A stretch of 64,000 nt of DNA from Acidobacteriota bacterium (GTDB taxonomy: Bacteria; Acidobacteriota; Vicinamibacteria; Marinacidobacterales; Marinacidobacteraceae). Positions 1 to 7,690 of this stretch are shown here, piece by piece; position 1 is the first letter of the stretch, and the number at the start of each line of letters is the position of its first letter. The DNA is taken from NCBI GenBank assembly GCA_022826825.1, contig JAJDUD010000007.1, positions 1-64,000 of the forward strand. Direction: 5' to 3'. The notes under the pieces are model-generated. The model made no database searches and was not told the origin of the DNA. It saw only the letters and a list, made by a program, of their open reading frames with translations. The translations under genes were made by a program, and so were the position numbers.

Positions 1-129
1 GTCCTACAAGATGAGGTCGCCGCCTGGCAGGCGGCCCGCGATCAGATCCAGGCCAAGGTCAACTGGCAGTTCACCACGGCCGACGCCCGCACCAAACTGA
101 AACGGCTCTATCCGACACTGGATGAGTGA
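1..129 (+). CDS. IS630-family transposase, C-terminal end only (5' truncated by the window)
   Basis: The first 129 bases are open in frame 1 and translate to a 42-residue tail that contains VNWQFTTADARTKLKRLYP before the TGA at 127-129. That string is characteristic of the last residues of IS630-type DDE transposases, which end with a helix following the final catalytic acid. Only the C-terminus is in view, so catalytic residues cannot be judged. The 167 bp that follow, up to the next gene, contain no gene and probably include the element's right end, but I could not fix an inverted repeat. The family call rests on one short but distinctive stretch. Confidence 0.75.
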   Translation, partial: VLQDEVAAWQAARDQIQAKVNWQFTTADARTKLKRLYPTLDE

Positions 130-296
130 CGAGACACTAGCTGCGCGTCCGCACCTAATCGGGGAGTTTCGGATGCGCCGGACGGACTGACGCAATGGCG
201 TAGAGCGGTGCGCAATGGCACGCCGTCGACGCCGAATTCCTAGGGCAAAAGCAAGCCACCCCTTGGGAGATCTGCGCCGTTAGTGTGGACGATGTC

Positions 297-1550
297 TCAC
301 GGCGCGAACGGCGCCATGTCCACGCTCGGCTCGTCGCCGTCGGCGAGTTGCTGGATCAGCCGGCCGGTGCCGAGCGACTGGGTGAAGCCCAGCATGCCGT
401 GCCCGGCGGCGACCAGCAGCCCGTCCCTGCCGGGCGGCCGCCCGATGAGGGGCACGCTGCTTGGGGTGAGCGGCCGAATGCCGGCCCACGCGACTTCGTC
501 CTCCAGTGGTATCCGGGCCGCGAGCCCCGCCTGGCCGCCGGCGATCACCGCCCGGTAGCGCCGCTTGTTGAGGCTCGGGTCGTAGCCGGCGAGTTCGAGC
601 GTGCCCGCGAAGCGCACGACGTTCTGGAGCGGGGTGATGATGACCTTGCGTTCCGCCACCGTCACGGGGATTGAAGGGACCCCCTCGAACGTCCGGACTG
701 TGGCGCTGTATCCCTTCGCCGGCTGGATGGGAAGGCGGACGCCGGCGGTGCGGGCGCGCAGGGGCGAGTGGGCCCCGAGCGCCAGGACCGTCTCGTCGGC
801 GCCGCGCTCCTCTCGGGCTCCGTCGCCACTCCGGACCTCGGCGCCGCGGATGCGGGTCCCTTCGCGGAGCAGCCGCAGCGCGCGGACGCCGGTCTCTACC
901 CGGACCCCGTGCCGCTTCAGGGTGGCGGCAAGCGACTCCGCGAAACCGAGGCTCGATCCGTGGGCGTCGCCGTGGAGGAAGATCGCGGCCCGCACGGCGG
1001 CGGAGAGTGCGGGTTCCCGCTCGCGGGCGGCATCGCCCCCGAGAAAGTCCACGGGGAAGCCGTTCCGCCGCAGATCCTCGGCCTCCTCGCGGGCGTGCGC
1101 CACCCCCGCCTCGGTCACGAAGGCCCAGTAACCCCCGCGCCGCTCGAAGTAGAAGTCGGCGTCGCCGCGCCCGCGGACCTCTTCGAAGAGCTGGAGACTC
1201 AGTGAGGACACCGAGCGGATGGCCTCGAAGCTCTCGCGGGAGCGGGCGAGGGTGCAGGCCCGGGCGAACCCGAGGAGCCAACCCGGGAGCGTCGGGTCGA
1301 GGCGGAATCGGATGTGGAACGGGCTGTCCTCCCGGAGCATCCAGCGCAGCGCCTTCGCCAGCACGCCCGGACCGGGAAGCGGCTGGGAATGGGCGGGGCA
1401 GAGCAGCCCGGCGGTGCCCCACGAGCAGCCGTGGCCGGGCTCGCCCCGGTCGATGACGGTGACCTCCCAGCCCGCGCGCCGCAGGAAGTAGGCGCAGGAA
1501 AGGCCGATGACGCCCGCGCCGAGGACGAGCGCGGTGCGGTTAGCGCGCAC
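297..1550 (-). CDS. FAD-dependent oxidoreductase, D-amino acid dehydrogenase (DadA)-like
   Basis: The 417-residue protein opens with a dinucleotide-binding fold: VLGAGVIGLSCAYFLRRAGW followed by TVID, the GxGxxG beta-alpha-beta unit that binds FAD near residues 8-35. Next comes CSWGTAGLLCP, typical of the DadA / glycine-oxidase group. The C-terminal part carries WAGIRPLTPSSVPLIG and GHGMLGFTQSLGTG, which match the second FAD-contacting region of D-amino acid dehydrogenases. Length fits DadA (about 420-430). It probably oxidises a D-amino acid or N-substituted glycine to the keto acid, passing electrons to the respiratory chain. The start codon is GTG. It stands alone, and substrate specificity cannot be read. 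Confidence 0.8.
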   Translation of the reverse strand: MRANRTALVLGAGVIGLSCAYFLRRAGWEVTVIDRGEPGHGCSWGTAGLLCPAHSQPLPGPGVLAKALRWMLREDSPFHIRFRLDPTLPGWLLGFARACTLARSRESFEAIRSVSSLSLQLFEEVRGRGDADFYFERRGGYWAFVTEAGVAHAREEAEDLRRNGFPVDFLGGDAAREREPALSAAVRAAIFLHGDAHGSSLGFAESLAATLKRHGVRVETGVRALRLLREGTRIRGAEVRSGDGAREERGADETVLALGAHSPLRARTAGVRLPIQPAKGYSATVRTFEGVPSIPVTVAERKVIITPLQNVVRFAGTLELAGYDPSLNKRRYRAVIAGGQAGLAARIPLEDEVAWAGIRPLTPSSVPLIGRPPGRDGLLVAAGHGMLGFTQSLGTGRLIQQLADGDEPSVDMAPFAP

Positions 1551-1625
1551 GGAGCAGGGGCGCCGCCGACGAGAACCGTGGAACGCGCGGCGCGCGTCGC
1601 CGCTTGGGCGGCGTTGGCGTGAGCG

Positions 1626-1967
1626 TCAGTTCGCGGGTCCGGAGAGGCTCCCTTGGTGGATCCCGATCGCCGCCTCGACCCGGGACAACCGCCCCTCCAC
1701 GGCGTCGAAGCGCTCGGAAACCTCAGCGCGGAAGCGGGTCAGGTTCTCCTGGAGGTCCGCGATGTCGTCCTGCATGTCCGCGATGTCCTCCTGCGTGTCT
1801 GCGACATCGCGCTGAACCTCGACAAGGGAAACCTTGATTTCGGTGATCGCGTCCTTCATGTCGAGGATCGCGCCGCCAACGAAAAAGAGGCCGGCAACGC
1901 ATCCCGCGAGCACGGCGACGAAGACCGAGACGACGACCTTGTTGGCGTCGGAGACCTGGCTGCCCAT
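1626..1967 (-). CDS. Small membrane-anchored coiled-coil protein
   Basis: From the ATG at 1967 the product has 113 residues. I chose this start over the GTG at 2018 because GGAGG lies 6 nt upstream of it. After about 10 residues comes one hydrophobic segment (VVVSVFVAVLAGCVAGLFFVG) and then a polar stretch in which DIADTQ, DIADMQ and DIADLQ repeat at seven-residue spacing, followed by ENLTRFRAEVSERFDAVEGRLSRVE-type helix. This is a single-span protein with a long coiled coil on one side of the inner membrane. I do not recognise a family with known function; similar short anchored coiled coils are common and often of unknown role. Confidence 0.65.
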   Translation of the reverse strand: MGSQVSDANKVVVSVFVAVLAGCVAGLFFVGGAILDMKDAITEIKVSLVEVQRDVADTQEDIADMQDDIADLQENLTRFRAEVSERFDAVEGRLSRVEAAIGIHQGSLSGPAN

Positions 1968-2109
1968 CGAAAACCTCCACGGAAGGAGCAACAACTTCTT
2001 CAAGGTCTTCGCGGTCACGTCCCGCGTTGCCCGCAGTATAGGTCAGCCGCCGGCCGAACAGCGCCGCCCTGTATCCCGTCCGGGAGGCGCCGGACGCCGC
2101 CGTCTCCCG

Positions 2110-2610
2110 TTATTCGGGCTGGTCGTCGGCCGACGGGCCGTAGGGTCCCGGCACCGGGATCTCGAGTAGCCGGTAATACACGCTGAGCTGGCCGCGGTGG
2201 TGGATCAGGTGGCTCACGATGAAGTTCCTGATCGCGGCGTCGCGAACCGTGTCCTGCAGCACCTGTCCGTTCAGGAGCAGGCGCCAGGGCGCGCGCATGA
2301 AGTCGTCGGACCGGCCTTCGAGGCGTTCCAGAAACTCGGCCCCGATCCGCTCGTGGTTGGCGACCAGGTCGTCGCGGGTCCTCCAGTGGGGCGGCTGGTA
2401 CTCGGCGGTCCCGAAGTCGAACTGGTCGCTGTCCAGGATGCTGAACGCCCAGTCGGGCGCCTCCACCAGGTGGCTGGCCAGCCGCGAGAGCGACATGGAC
2501 TTCTCGTGGGGTTGCCAGTCCGCGTGCCGGCCGTCGAACCGCTCGAGGAACTTGCGGGTGGCGGCGGCCTCCATCCGGAACTCCGCGGCGAAACCTTCGG
2601 CGATGGTCAT
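2110..2610 (-). CDS. DinB-family protein
   Basis: This 166-residue protein has the four-helix-bundle pattern of the DinB/YfiT family. It shows WQPHEKSMSLSRLASHLVEAP near residues 32-52, with the first metal-ligand histidine in SHL, and IVSHLIHHRGQLSVYYRLL near 130-150, the usual HxxxH pair before the last helix. These histidines bind a divalent metal in characterised members, some of which are thiol-dependent transferases; the substrate here is unknown. The ATG start is preceded by GGAGGAG at a good distance. The gene is monocistronic and lies downstream of the vapBC-like locus on the same strand. Confidence 0.82.
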   Translation of the reverse strand: MTIAEGFAAEFRMEAAATRKFLERFDGRHADWQPHEKSMSLSRLASHLVEAPDWAFSILDSDQFDFGTAEYQPPHWRTRDDLVANHERIGAEFLERLEGRSDDFMRAPWRLLLNGQVLQDTVRDAAIRNFIVSHLIHHRGQLSVYYRLLEIPVPGPYGPSADDQPE

Positions 2611-2644
2611 GGGGAAACTCCTCCCGTCGGGTGTCCGGGGCCCC

Positions 2645-2775
2645 TCACGCGGGCCGCAGCCAGTTCTCGATCCGCAGGTCCGGCACCCGCCTGAACTCGC
2701 GCTCGTTGTTCGTCACGAGCGTCGCGTCCAGGTGCGAAGGTGGACGCAGACCTCGGTGTCAAGCAGGAACGTCAC
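2645..2775 (-). pseudogene. vapC PIN-domain toxin remnant with large internal deletion
   Basis: Two pieces of one PIN toxin lie side by side. From the GTG at 2775 the frame reads VTFLLDTEVCVHLR, the first strand of a VapC toxin with its first catalytic Asp. A few codons later a different frame reads LDATLVTNNEREFRRVPDLR, then IENWLRPA and a stop at 2645, which is the normal VapC C-terminus. The roughly 90 residues that should lie between, with the central acidic residues, are missing, and the joint is out of frame. The start overlaps the antitoxin stop as GTGA, the arrangement of a working vapBC operon. The toxin is therefore dead while its partner is intact. Confidence 0.8.
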
Positions 2776-3014
2776 AGAAGGAGATCCCGCTCCTGGTGAG
2801 GAGGCTGTTCCCGATCGGGCAACGAGCCGGACTTCGGTGCATCGAAGAAGGCGTCCCAGTCCTTGCCGCGGGGCCGCAGAACGACCTCCGACCCGCGTTT
2901 GATCACCGCCACCTCGCTCGAGTCGAAACGACAGGCCTTCGGCAGGCGCACCGCCTGGCTGCGACCGTTCCAGAAGACCTTGGCGACCCCTCGATACGTA
3001 ACCTCTTCTGACAT
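2772..3014 (-). CDS. VapB-type antitoxin (AbrB/MazE-like DNA-binding fold)
   Basis: The 80-residue product starts at the ATG at 3014, preceded by GGGAGG 6 nt upstream; a longer frame to 3053 lacks a ribosome site. The sequence YRGVAKVFWNGRSQAVRLPK is the swapped-hairpin AbrB-type DNA-binding motif seen in VapB antitoxins, followed by VAVIKRGSEVVLRPRG and a flexible acidic/proline C-terminus that normally plugs the PIN active site. Antitoxins of this kind bind their own promoter as well as the toxin. Its toxin gene next door is reduced to both ends only, so it can no longer have its original partner. Confidence 0.82.
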   Translation of the reverse strand: MSEEVTYRGVAKVFWNGRSQAVRLPKACRFDSSEVAVIKRGSEVVLRPRGKDWDAFFDAPKSGSLPDREQPPHQERDLLL

Positions 3015-3094
3015 GTGTTCCTCCCGCGCGCACCGTGCAGGATAACGAGACATAGGTCACTGAAAGCGTGCGTCCTCGCCTGCCGTTCCCGCTG

Positions 3095-3100
3095 TAGCAT
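3095..3100 (+). promoter_or_regulatory. Candidate -10 box (TAGCAT) for a leaderless transcript
   Basis: TAGCAT lies 8 bp before the ATG at 3109 and no Shine-Dalgarno sequence is present. Transcription starting about 7 bp after the box would begin at or next to the start codon. No convincing -35 hexamer is seen. Confidence 0.4.
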
Positions 3101-3108
3101 CCGCCGCG

Positions 3109-3900
3109 ATGCGACTCGTTTTCCTCGGTCTCGCTCTGAGCCTGCTACCGGCGCAAGCGGTTTCCGCCGCGTCCGGCCGGGTCCTCCCACGGACCACCGA
3201 AATGGACGGCCGGATCTACGCGTGGCAGGTCTACGTCCCCGCCGCGGTGCTGTCGGGGGACGAATCCAATCCCCCCGTCATCCTCTTCCTGCACGGCGCC
3301 GGGCAGACGGGAACCGACGGCCTGCGGCAGACCGAGATCGGGCTGCCCGCGGTGCTGCGCGAGCGGTCCGACTTCCCGGCGCTGGTCGTGATGCCCCAGT
3401 CCCCGCGGGGCGCCTGGTGGGGAACTCCCGAGATCGAACGGATGGCGCTCGCCGCGCTCGATGCGGCGGTCGCCGAGTTCGGCGGCGACCCGGAGCGCAC
3501 CTATCTCACCGGGCTGTCGCTCGGGGGCTACGGGACGTGGGCCCTCGCCTACCGCCATCCGCAGCGCTTCGCGGCGCTGGTTCCGGTCTGTGGCGGGGTC
3601 ACCACGCGGCGGACGAGGATGCCGGTGCCCGACTGGCATCCGTCGGCCACGCATCCGGAAGATCCCTGGGCCGAGGCCGCGCGGGTGATCGCCGATATCC
3701 CGGTGTGGGTGTTCCACGGCGAAGAGGACCGCCGGGTGCCCACCGAGGAGTCCCGGCGCATGGTCGCGGCGCTCGAGGCGGCGGGAGCCCGTCCCCGCTA
3801 CACGGAGTACCCCGGGGTCGGGCACAACTCCTGGGTTCCGGCCTACCGCGAGGAGGGGCTCTACGAGTGGCTCTTCGCGCAGCGCCGGGACGGGCGCTGA
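3109..3900 (+). CDS. Secreted alpha/beta-hydrolase, phospholipase/carboxylesterase (dienelactone hydrolase-like)
   Basis: The 263-residue protein begins with a clear signal peptide (MRLVFLGLALSLLPAQAVSA) and is exported. The hydrolase core shows the oxyanion region ILFLHGAGQTG near residue 58, the nucleophile elbow LTGLSLGGYGTW near 147, an Asp in VFHGEEDRRVP near 205 and a His in YPGVGHNSW near 240, so the Ser-Asp-His triad is complete. This resembles the secreted polyhydroxybutyrate-depolymerase/phospholipase-esterase group with a prolyl-oligopeptidase-like fold. The substrate is unknown. It precedes trmB by 30 bp on the same strand, probably by chance. Confidence 0.82.
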   Translation: MRLVFLGLALSLLPAQAVSAASGRVLPRTTEMDGRIYAWQVYVPAAVLSGDESNPPVILFLHGAGQTGTDGLRQTEIGLPAVLRERSDFPALVVMPQSPRGAWWGTPEIERMALAALDAAVAEFGGDPERTYLTGLSLGGYGTWALAYRHPQRFAALVPVCGGVTTRRTRMPVPDWHPSATHPEDPWAEAARVIADIPVWVFHGEEDRRVPTEESRRMVAALEAAGARPRYTEYPGVGHNSWVPAYREEGLYEWLFAQRRDGR

Positions 3901-3930
3901 AGAGACCCTTTCCGACCACAATTCCGGAAC

Positions 3931-4596
3931 ATGGGCCGCAGCCATGTCCGCACCCGGCGCGACGCCGACCCCGCCGGGTACGGGTTTGCGCTCGACGAAC
4001 TCGAGCGGCCGCTCGACCCGCGCGGGCTGTTCGGAGGTGAGGCGCGCCAGGCTCCCGTCGAGGTCGAGATCGGCTCCGGCAAGGGTTCCTTCCTGGTCGC
4101 CGAGTCGGAAGTGCGTCCGGACACCCTGTTCCTGGGAGTCGAGCGCGCCCGCCGCTACTGGCTCTACGCCGCGGACCGGCTGCGGCGCCGGGAGCGGCCG
4201 AATGCCCGGATCGTCCGCGGGGACGCCCGGGACGCGCTGGACGCGATGCCGGAAGGATCCGTCTCCGGACTGCACCTGTATTTCCCGGACCCGTGGCCGA
4301 AGCGGCGGCACGCGCACCGCCGCCTGCTGATCCAGCCCGAGTTCCTCGCCGCCTGCGAGCGGGTGCTGGCCGCCGGGGCTCCACTCCGGGTGGTGACCGA
4401 CGACCCCGGCTACTTCGATCAGATCGAAGCGGCGCTGGCCGCCCGGCCGAAGCTGGTCCGCAGCCGCTACGAACCGCCGGCCTCGGCGAACGAGGGAGAA
4501 CTCGCCGGATCCAACTTCGAGCGCAAGTACCGGGTGGAAGGCCGCCGGATCCAGGCGGTGGCGGCGGTTCGGGCGTCGGTCCCGGGAGTGTCGTGA
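3931..4596 (+). CDS. trmB: tRNA (guanine-N7)-methyltransferase TrmB
   Basis: The 221-residue protein carries the full TrmB signature: the SAM-binding EIGSGKGSFL near residue 47, LGVERARRYW, the active-site segment LYFPDPWPKRRHAHRRLL near 113-130, TDDPGYFDQIEAAL near 152, and the C-terminal SNFERKYRVEGR, which replaces the common T-x-F-E-x-K. It methylates G46 in the tRNA variable loop using SAM. Length is usual for the family. It is convergent with the methyltransferase gene that follows, and a 7-bp hairpin sits between the two. Confidence 0.95.
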   Translation: MGRSHVRTRRDADPAGYGFALDELERPLDPRGLFGGEARQAPVEVEIGSGKGSFLVAESEVRPDTLFLGVERARRYWLYAADRLRRRERPNARIVRGDARDALDAMPEGSVSGLHLYFPDPWPKRRHAHRRLLIQPEFLAACERVLAAGAPLRVVTDDPGYFDQIEAALAARPKLVRSRYEPPASANEGELAGSNFERKYRVEGRRIQAVAAVRASVPGVS

Positions 4597-4642
4597 GCAC
4601 CGGGGCGTCCGCGGCGCCCGCCTGACGAGGCCCGCGAGGGAG

Positions 4643-4659
4643 GAATGGCAGCGCCATTC
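4643..4659. terminator. Small hairpin between convergent genes
   Basis: GAATGGC and GCCATTC form a perfect 7-bp stem with a 3-nt loop, 46 bp after the trmB stop and 69 bp after the end of the opposing methyltransferase gene. There is no T-tract, so termination, if any, would depend on the stem or on Rho. Confidence 0.35.
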
Positions 4660-4728
4660 TGCGTGGTTGTCACAAGCCGCATCGATTGCTGTCGTTCATC
4701 CCGGTACCCGCGGCTGCCACCCCCTTCT

Positions 4729-5616
4729 TCAACCTCCCCTTTGCGAACCGTCGTTCGGCGGCTTCGGCTTCGAGCCCCAGCACTGGACGAAGCGCGGGGT
4801 CCCCATCGTCGTCCCGGGATTCTCGATGTGCCTCGTCACCTCGGCCAGGACCTGCTCGATCTCGACCTCGTCCGCGATTCCGAGGGTGGCGATCCACTTG
4901 GCGCGATCCGGCGTCAGCGTCGACAGCATCCACGCCTTGAACACCCCCGCAAGCTCCATGTGCTGGAAAATGTGCATCCGCACATCGGTGAGTCCGGCGT
5001 CGAGGAAGAGGACGGGTAGCCTGGCCCCGATGTCCGGGAACCCGCCGGTGCGCCTCCGCTCCTCCGAAACGAGTTCCACGGCCCTGTCGAAGGCGGCGAG
5101 GCCGGGATAGCAGTACCAGCCGCTGTAGTCGGTGCACTCCGCCAGCAGCTTGCCGTCCGGCTTGAGCATTCCGCACATGGTGCTCAGCGCCCTGGCGGGA
5201 TGGGCAACGTTGTCCAGCAGCAATCGCGAGTACACCAGATCGAACTCCGGCGCGGGATCCGACACGGTCCGGATGTCGGCCAGCCGGAACTCGACGTTCG
5301 GCACCGCCTCCGCCACCGCCTCTCTTCGGCCCTCCTCGATTCTGAGGTCGTCCATGTCCAGCCCGACGACCCGGCCTTCGGGACCAACGCGGCGGGCAAG
5401 GTCGAAGGCAACGCCCCCCGTTCCGCAACCCACATCCAGGCAGGCCATGCCCGGCCGGACGCCGACCCGGTCGAGCAAGGCCAGCGTCGTGGGGCGGAAA
5501 ATCTCGGTGATGCGATCGAGCCGGCGCCTTTCGACCGCCCCCTCCCCCAGCGTGTAGATGTCAAGCTGCGGGGCCTCGATCCCAGCGTCCGTTGCGCCGC
5601 CGGTCTTCTCGGCCAT
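4729..5616 (-). CDS. Class I SAM-dependent methyltransferase
   Basis: The 295-residue protein has motif I as CLDVGCGTGGVAFDLARRVG near residues 58-78, the acidic ribose contact in VVGLDMDD, motif II-like ADIRTVSDPAPEFDLVYSRL, and motif III-like MLKPDGKLLAE. This is the UbiE/Coq5-like arrangement of small-molecule methyltransferases. The C-terminal half (WMLSTLTPDRAKWIATLG and following) is not one I can tie to a substrate. The ATG at 5616 has AGGAG 9 nt upstream. The 183 bp upstream hold a fragment of a repeat element related to 38345-38560. Confidence 0.8.
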   Translation of the reverse strand: MAEKTGGATDAGIEAPQLDIYTLGEGAVERRRLDRITEIFRPTTLALLDRVGVRPGMACLDVGCGTGGVAFDLARRVGPEGRVVGLDMDDLRIEEGRREAVAEAVPNVEFRLADIRTVSDPAPEFDLVYSRLLLDNVAHPARALSTMCGMLKPDGKLLAECTDYSGWYCYPGLAAFDRAVELVSEERRRTGGFPDIGARLPVLFLDAGLTDVRMHIFQHMELAGVFKAWMLSTLTPDRAKWIATLGIADEVEIEQVLAEVTRHIENPGTTMGTPRFVQCWGSKPKPPNDGSQRGG

Positions 5617-5685
5617 TCCCGGTCTCTCCTCTGGTTCAAGCTCCGCGGTCAGGCATCACCGGATGCCGTACGTCCATCTTGTAGC

Positions 5686-5790
5686 GCTGTTTCGACCGAA
5701 GCGCAACGAAGAGTGAAGCGGCCAGTTCGCGCCGTGGGGGCCAGCCGGGATGCATCGGCCGGCGAAACGCCGCGAGACGGCCCGGACAGG
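5686..5790 (+). repeat. Fragment of the dispersed MITE-like element
   Basis: The stretch beginning TTTCGACCGAAGCGCAACGA at 5689 matches the reverse complement of the region near 38500-38525, and the continuation CAGCCGGGATGCATCGGCC with CGAAACGCCGCG matches the reverse complement near 38450-38480 with a few changes. It fills the intergenic space between the methyltransferase and the ABC permease and has no terminal repeats of its own, so it looks like a decayed internal piece. Confidence 0.6.
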
Positions 5791-5799
5791 CTCCCGGGC

Positions 5800-6963
5800 T
5801 CAGCGGACGAACACGACGCTCTCGCGGACGAAGAGACCTGAGGCGAACCGCAGCAGGGCCGCGGCCGCGCCCAGCGCGACCAGACCGGCCAGCGCCAGTT
5901 CCCAGGCCGCCACCGCCTCTCCCGCCATCACGTTCAGGATCATCAGGTGCTGGCCCAGAATCGGGATGAAGGCCGTCCAGGTCCCCTCTTCCACCCAGTT
6001 GAAGGTGACCGCGAAGAAGGGGATCATCGGGAGGAAGGCCACGTACCCGAAGTAGGTCTGCGCCTCCTTGTAGGACTTGGCGTAGGTGGAGAGCACCACC
6101 TGGATCGCGGAACAGAAGAGCGCCAGCGGAATCGCGGTGAGGGCCACCAGGACCCAGTCGGCGACGCTCGGCGAGATGTTCAGCGCGCCCGGCATGAACC
6201 GCAGCACCAGGACGCAGGTCCCGATGCCGAGCAGCGTCAGGAAGACGGCGAACGCTGCCGCCGCCGCCCACTTGCCGAGAACGAGGAACCGCGCGGGGAC
6301 CGCGTTCAGGAGCAGCGCCTCGATCGAACCGCGCTCGCGCTCGCCGGCGATGGCGTCCGAGGCGATCTGCATCCCGCCGAAGAAGGCGTTCATCAGCAGG
6401 AAGAACGGGATGAAACCGAGCGCGGAGAACGCGGTGCGCCGCCGGGAGCTGAAGACCTCCGCGCGCTCCACGGCGAGCGGGCGGACGAGCAGCGGGCTGA
6501 TCCCGCGGCTGACGAGCCGCAGGGCGGCGACTTCCTGCCCGTAGCCCTCGAGCAGCCGGGTCACGCGGCCGGCCTTCGCGCCGGCGGCGGTCCGGGAGCT
6601 GTCGGCGACCAGCTCCACCTCCGCCGGCCTCCCCTCGGCGAACCGCTCCTCGTAGTCCGCCGGAATCCGCAGCACCAGGTCCACCTCGCGGTTCCGCACC
6701 GCGGACTCCGGGTCCTCCGGGGCCGGGACCAGTTCCAGGCTGGGTTGCTGTCCGAGCCACTCGACGAGCGCCGGGGCGTTTTCCTGCCCCGCCACCGGAA
6801 GCTCCATGTTCCGAAGCTCGTCCTGGATGCCCTCGGCGAAACGCCCCATGACCAGCATCACGATGGGAAAGATGCTGATCGAGACCAGGACCGCGATGAA
6901 CGCCCGGCGGTCGCGGATTCCGTCGAGCAGTTCCTTCTGGAAGACGACGCCGGCTCTACGCAT
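5800..6963 (-). CDS. ABC transporter permease, NatB/ABC-2 type
   Basis: This 387-residue membrane protein has one N-terminal span (AFIAVLVSISIFPIVMLVMG), a large extracytoplasmic domain of about 140 residues, then a block of five or so hydrophobic segments from about residue 175 (FSALGFIPFFLLMNAFFGG; AAAAAFAVFLTLLGIGTCVL; WVLVALTAIPLALFCSAIQ; YFGYVAFLPMIPFFAV; ALAGLVALGAAAALLRF). The motif GERERGSIEALLLNAVPA is typical of ABC-2 / NatB sodium-export permeases. Its start overlaps the ATPase gene by 8 bp, so the two form one exporter; the substrate is uncertain. Confidence 0.85.
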   Translation of the reverse strand: MRRAGVVFQKELLDGIRDRRAFIAVLVSISIFPIVMLVMGRFAEGIQDELRNMELPVAGQENAPALVEWLGQQPSLELVPAPEDPESAVRNREVDLVLRIPADYEERFAEGRPAEVELVADSSRTAAGAKAGRVTRLLEGYGQEVAALRLVSRGISPLLVRPLAVERAEVFSSRRRTAFSALGFIPFFLLMNAFFGGMQIASDAIAGERERGSIEALLLNAVPARFLVLGKWAAAAAFAVFLTLLGIGTCVLVLRFMPGALNISPSVADWVLVALTAIPLALFCSAIQVVLSTYAKSYKEAQTYFGYVAFLPMIPFFAVTFNWVEEGTWTAFIPILGQHLMILNVMAGEAVAAWELALAGLVALGAAAALLRFASGLFVRESVVFVR

Positions 6964-7690
6964 CGCCGGCCCCTCCCGGTCCCGTCAGCCGCACGAAGGC
7001 GTCCTCGAGGTCCTCGCACCCGGCCGCTTCGCGGATCGCGTCGGGCGATCCGGCCGCGACCACCCGTCCGGCCGCGACGATCACGATGTGATCGCAGAGC
7101 AGCGACACCTCCTGCATGATGTGGCTCGAGAAGAGCACCGCGCAGCCCCGGTCCCGGAGTTCCCGGATCAGGTCGCGCATCCGCCGGGTGCTCATCACGT
7201 CCAGCCCGTTCGTCGGCTCGTCCAGCAGGACGTTCCTGGGTTCATGGATCAGCGCCCGGGCCAGCAGCACGCGCGAACGCTCCCCGTGGGAGTAGCCCTT
7301 CGCGCGCCGATCCACGAAGTCGCCCATCTCGAGGAGCCGGACGAACTCGTCGAGGCGGGCTTCCGTCAGGTCCGCCGGGATGCCGCGAAGCCGGGCGAAG
7401 TAGCGGACGTTCTCGCGGCCGGTCAGCCGGGGATAGAGCGCGTGGGTGTCGGGGAGGGCCCCGATCCGCTCCTGCGCCGTCATCGGCTGGCGCTGGACGT
7501 CGACCCCGTCCACCGCGACTTCGCCCGCCTCCGGCGCCATCAGGCCGTAGAGCATCCGGAGCGTCGTGGACTTCCCGGCGCCGTTCGGGCCGAGAAGCCC
7601 GGTGATCCGTCCGTCTTCCGCGGCGAAACTCACGTCGTCCACGGCGATGACGTCGCCGAAGGTCTTGCGGAGACCCTGGACCTGGATCAC
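6956..7690 (-). CDS. ABC transporter ATP-binding protein, NatA-like
   Basis: The 244-residue ATPase contains Walker A (LLGPNGAGKSTTLR, about residues 32-45), the Q-loop region, the signature YSHGERSRV near 140, Walker B with the D-loop (NVLLDEPTNGLD near 160) and the switch histidine in LFSSHIMQEV near 191. The signature reads SHGER instead of SGGQ, a form common in NatA-type exporters. It starts with GTG, whose GTGA overlaps the stop of the upstream hydrolase, and overlaps the permease by 8 bp at its own end. Together they form a three-gene operon. Confidence 0.9.
   Translation of the reverse strand: MIQVQGLRKTFGDVIAVDDVSFAAEDGRITGLLGPNGAGKSTTLRMLYGLMAPEAGEVAVDGVDVQRQPMTAQERIGALPDTHALYPRLTGRENVRYFARLRGIPADLTEARLDEFVRLLEMGDFVDRRAKGYSHGERSRVLLARALIHEPRNVLLDEPTNGLDVMSTRRMRDLIRELRDRGCAVLFSSHIMQEVSLLCDHIVIVAAGRVVAAGSPDAIREAAGCEDLEDAFVRLTGPGGAGDA

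Noticed and set aside
280..1622. Several long open frames on both strands over the flavoprotein, and similar overlaps across the window
   Set aside because: High G+C makes long stop-free shadow frames; they are Arg/Pro/Ala-rich and lack domain motifs, and each overlaps a gene with clear motifs.
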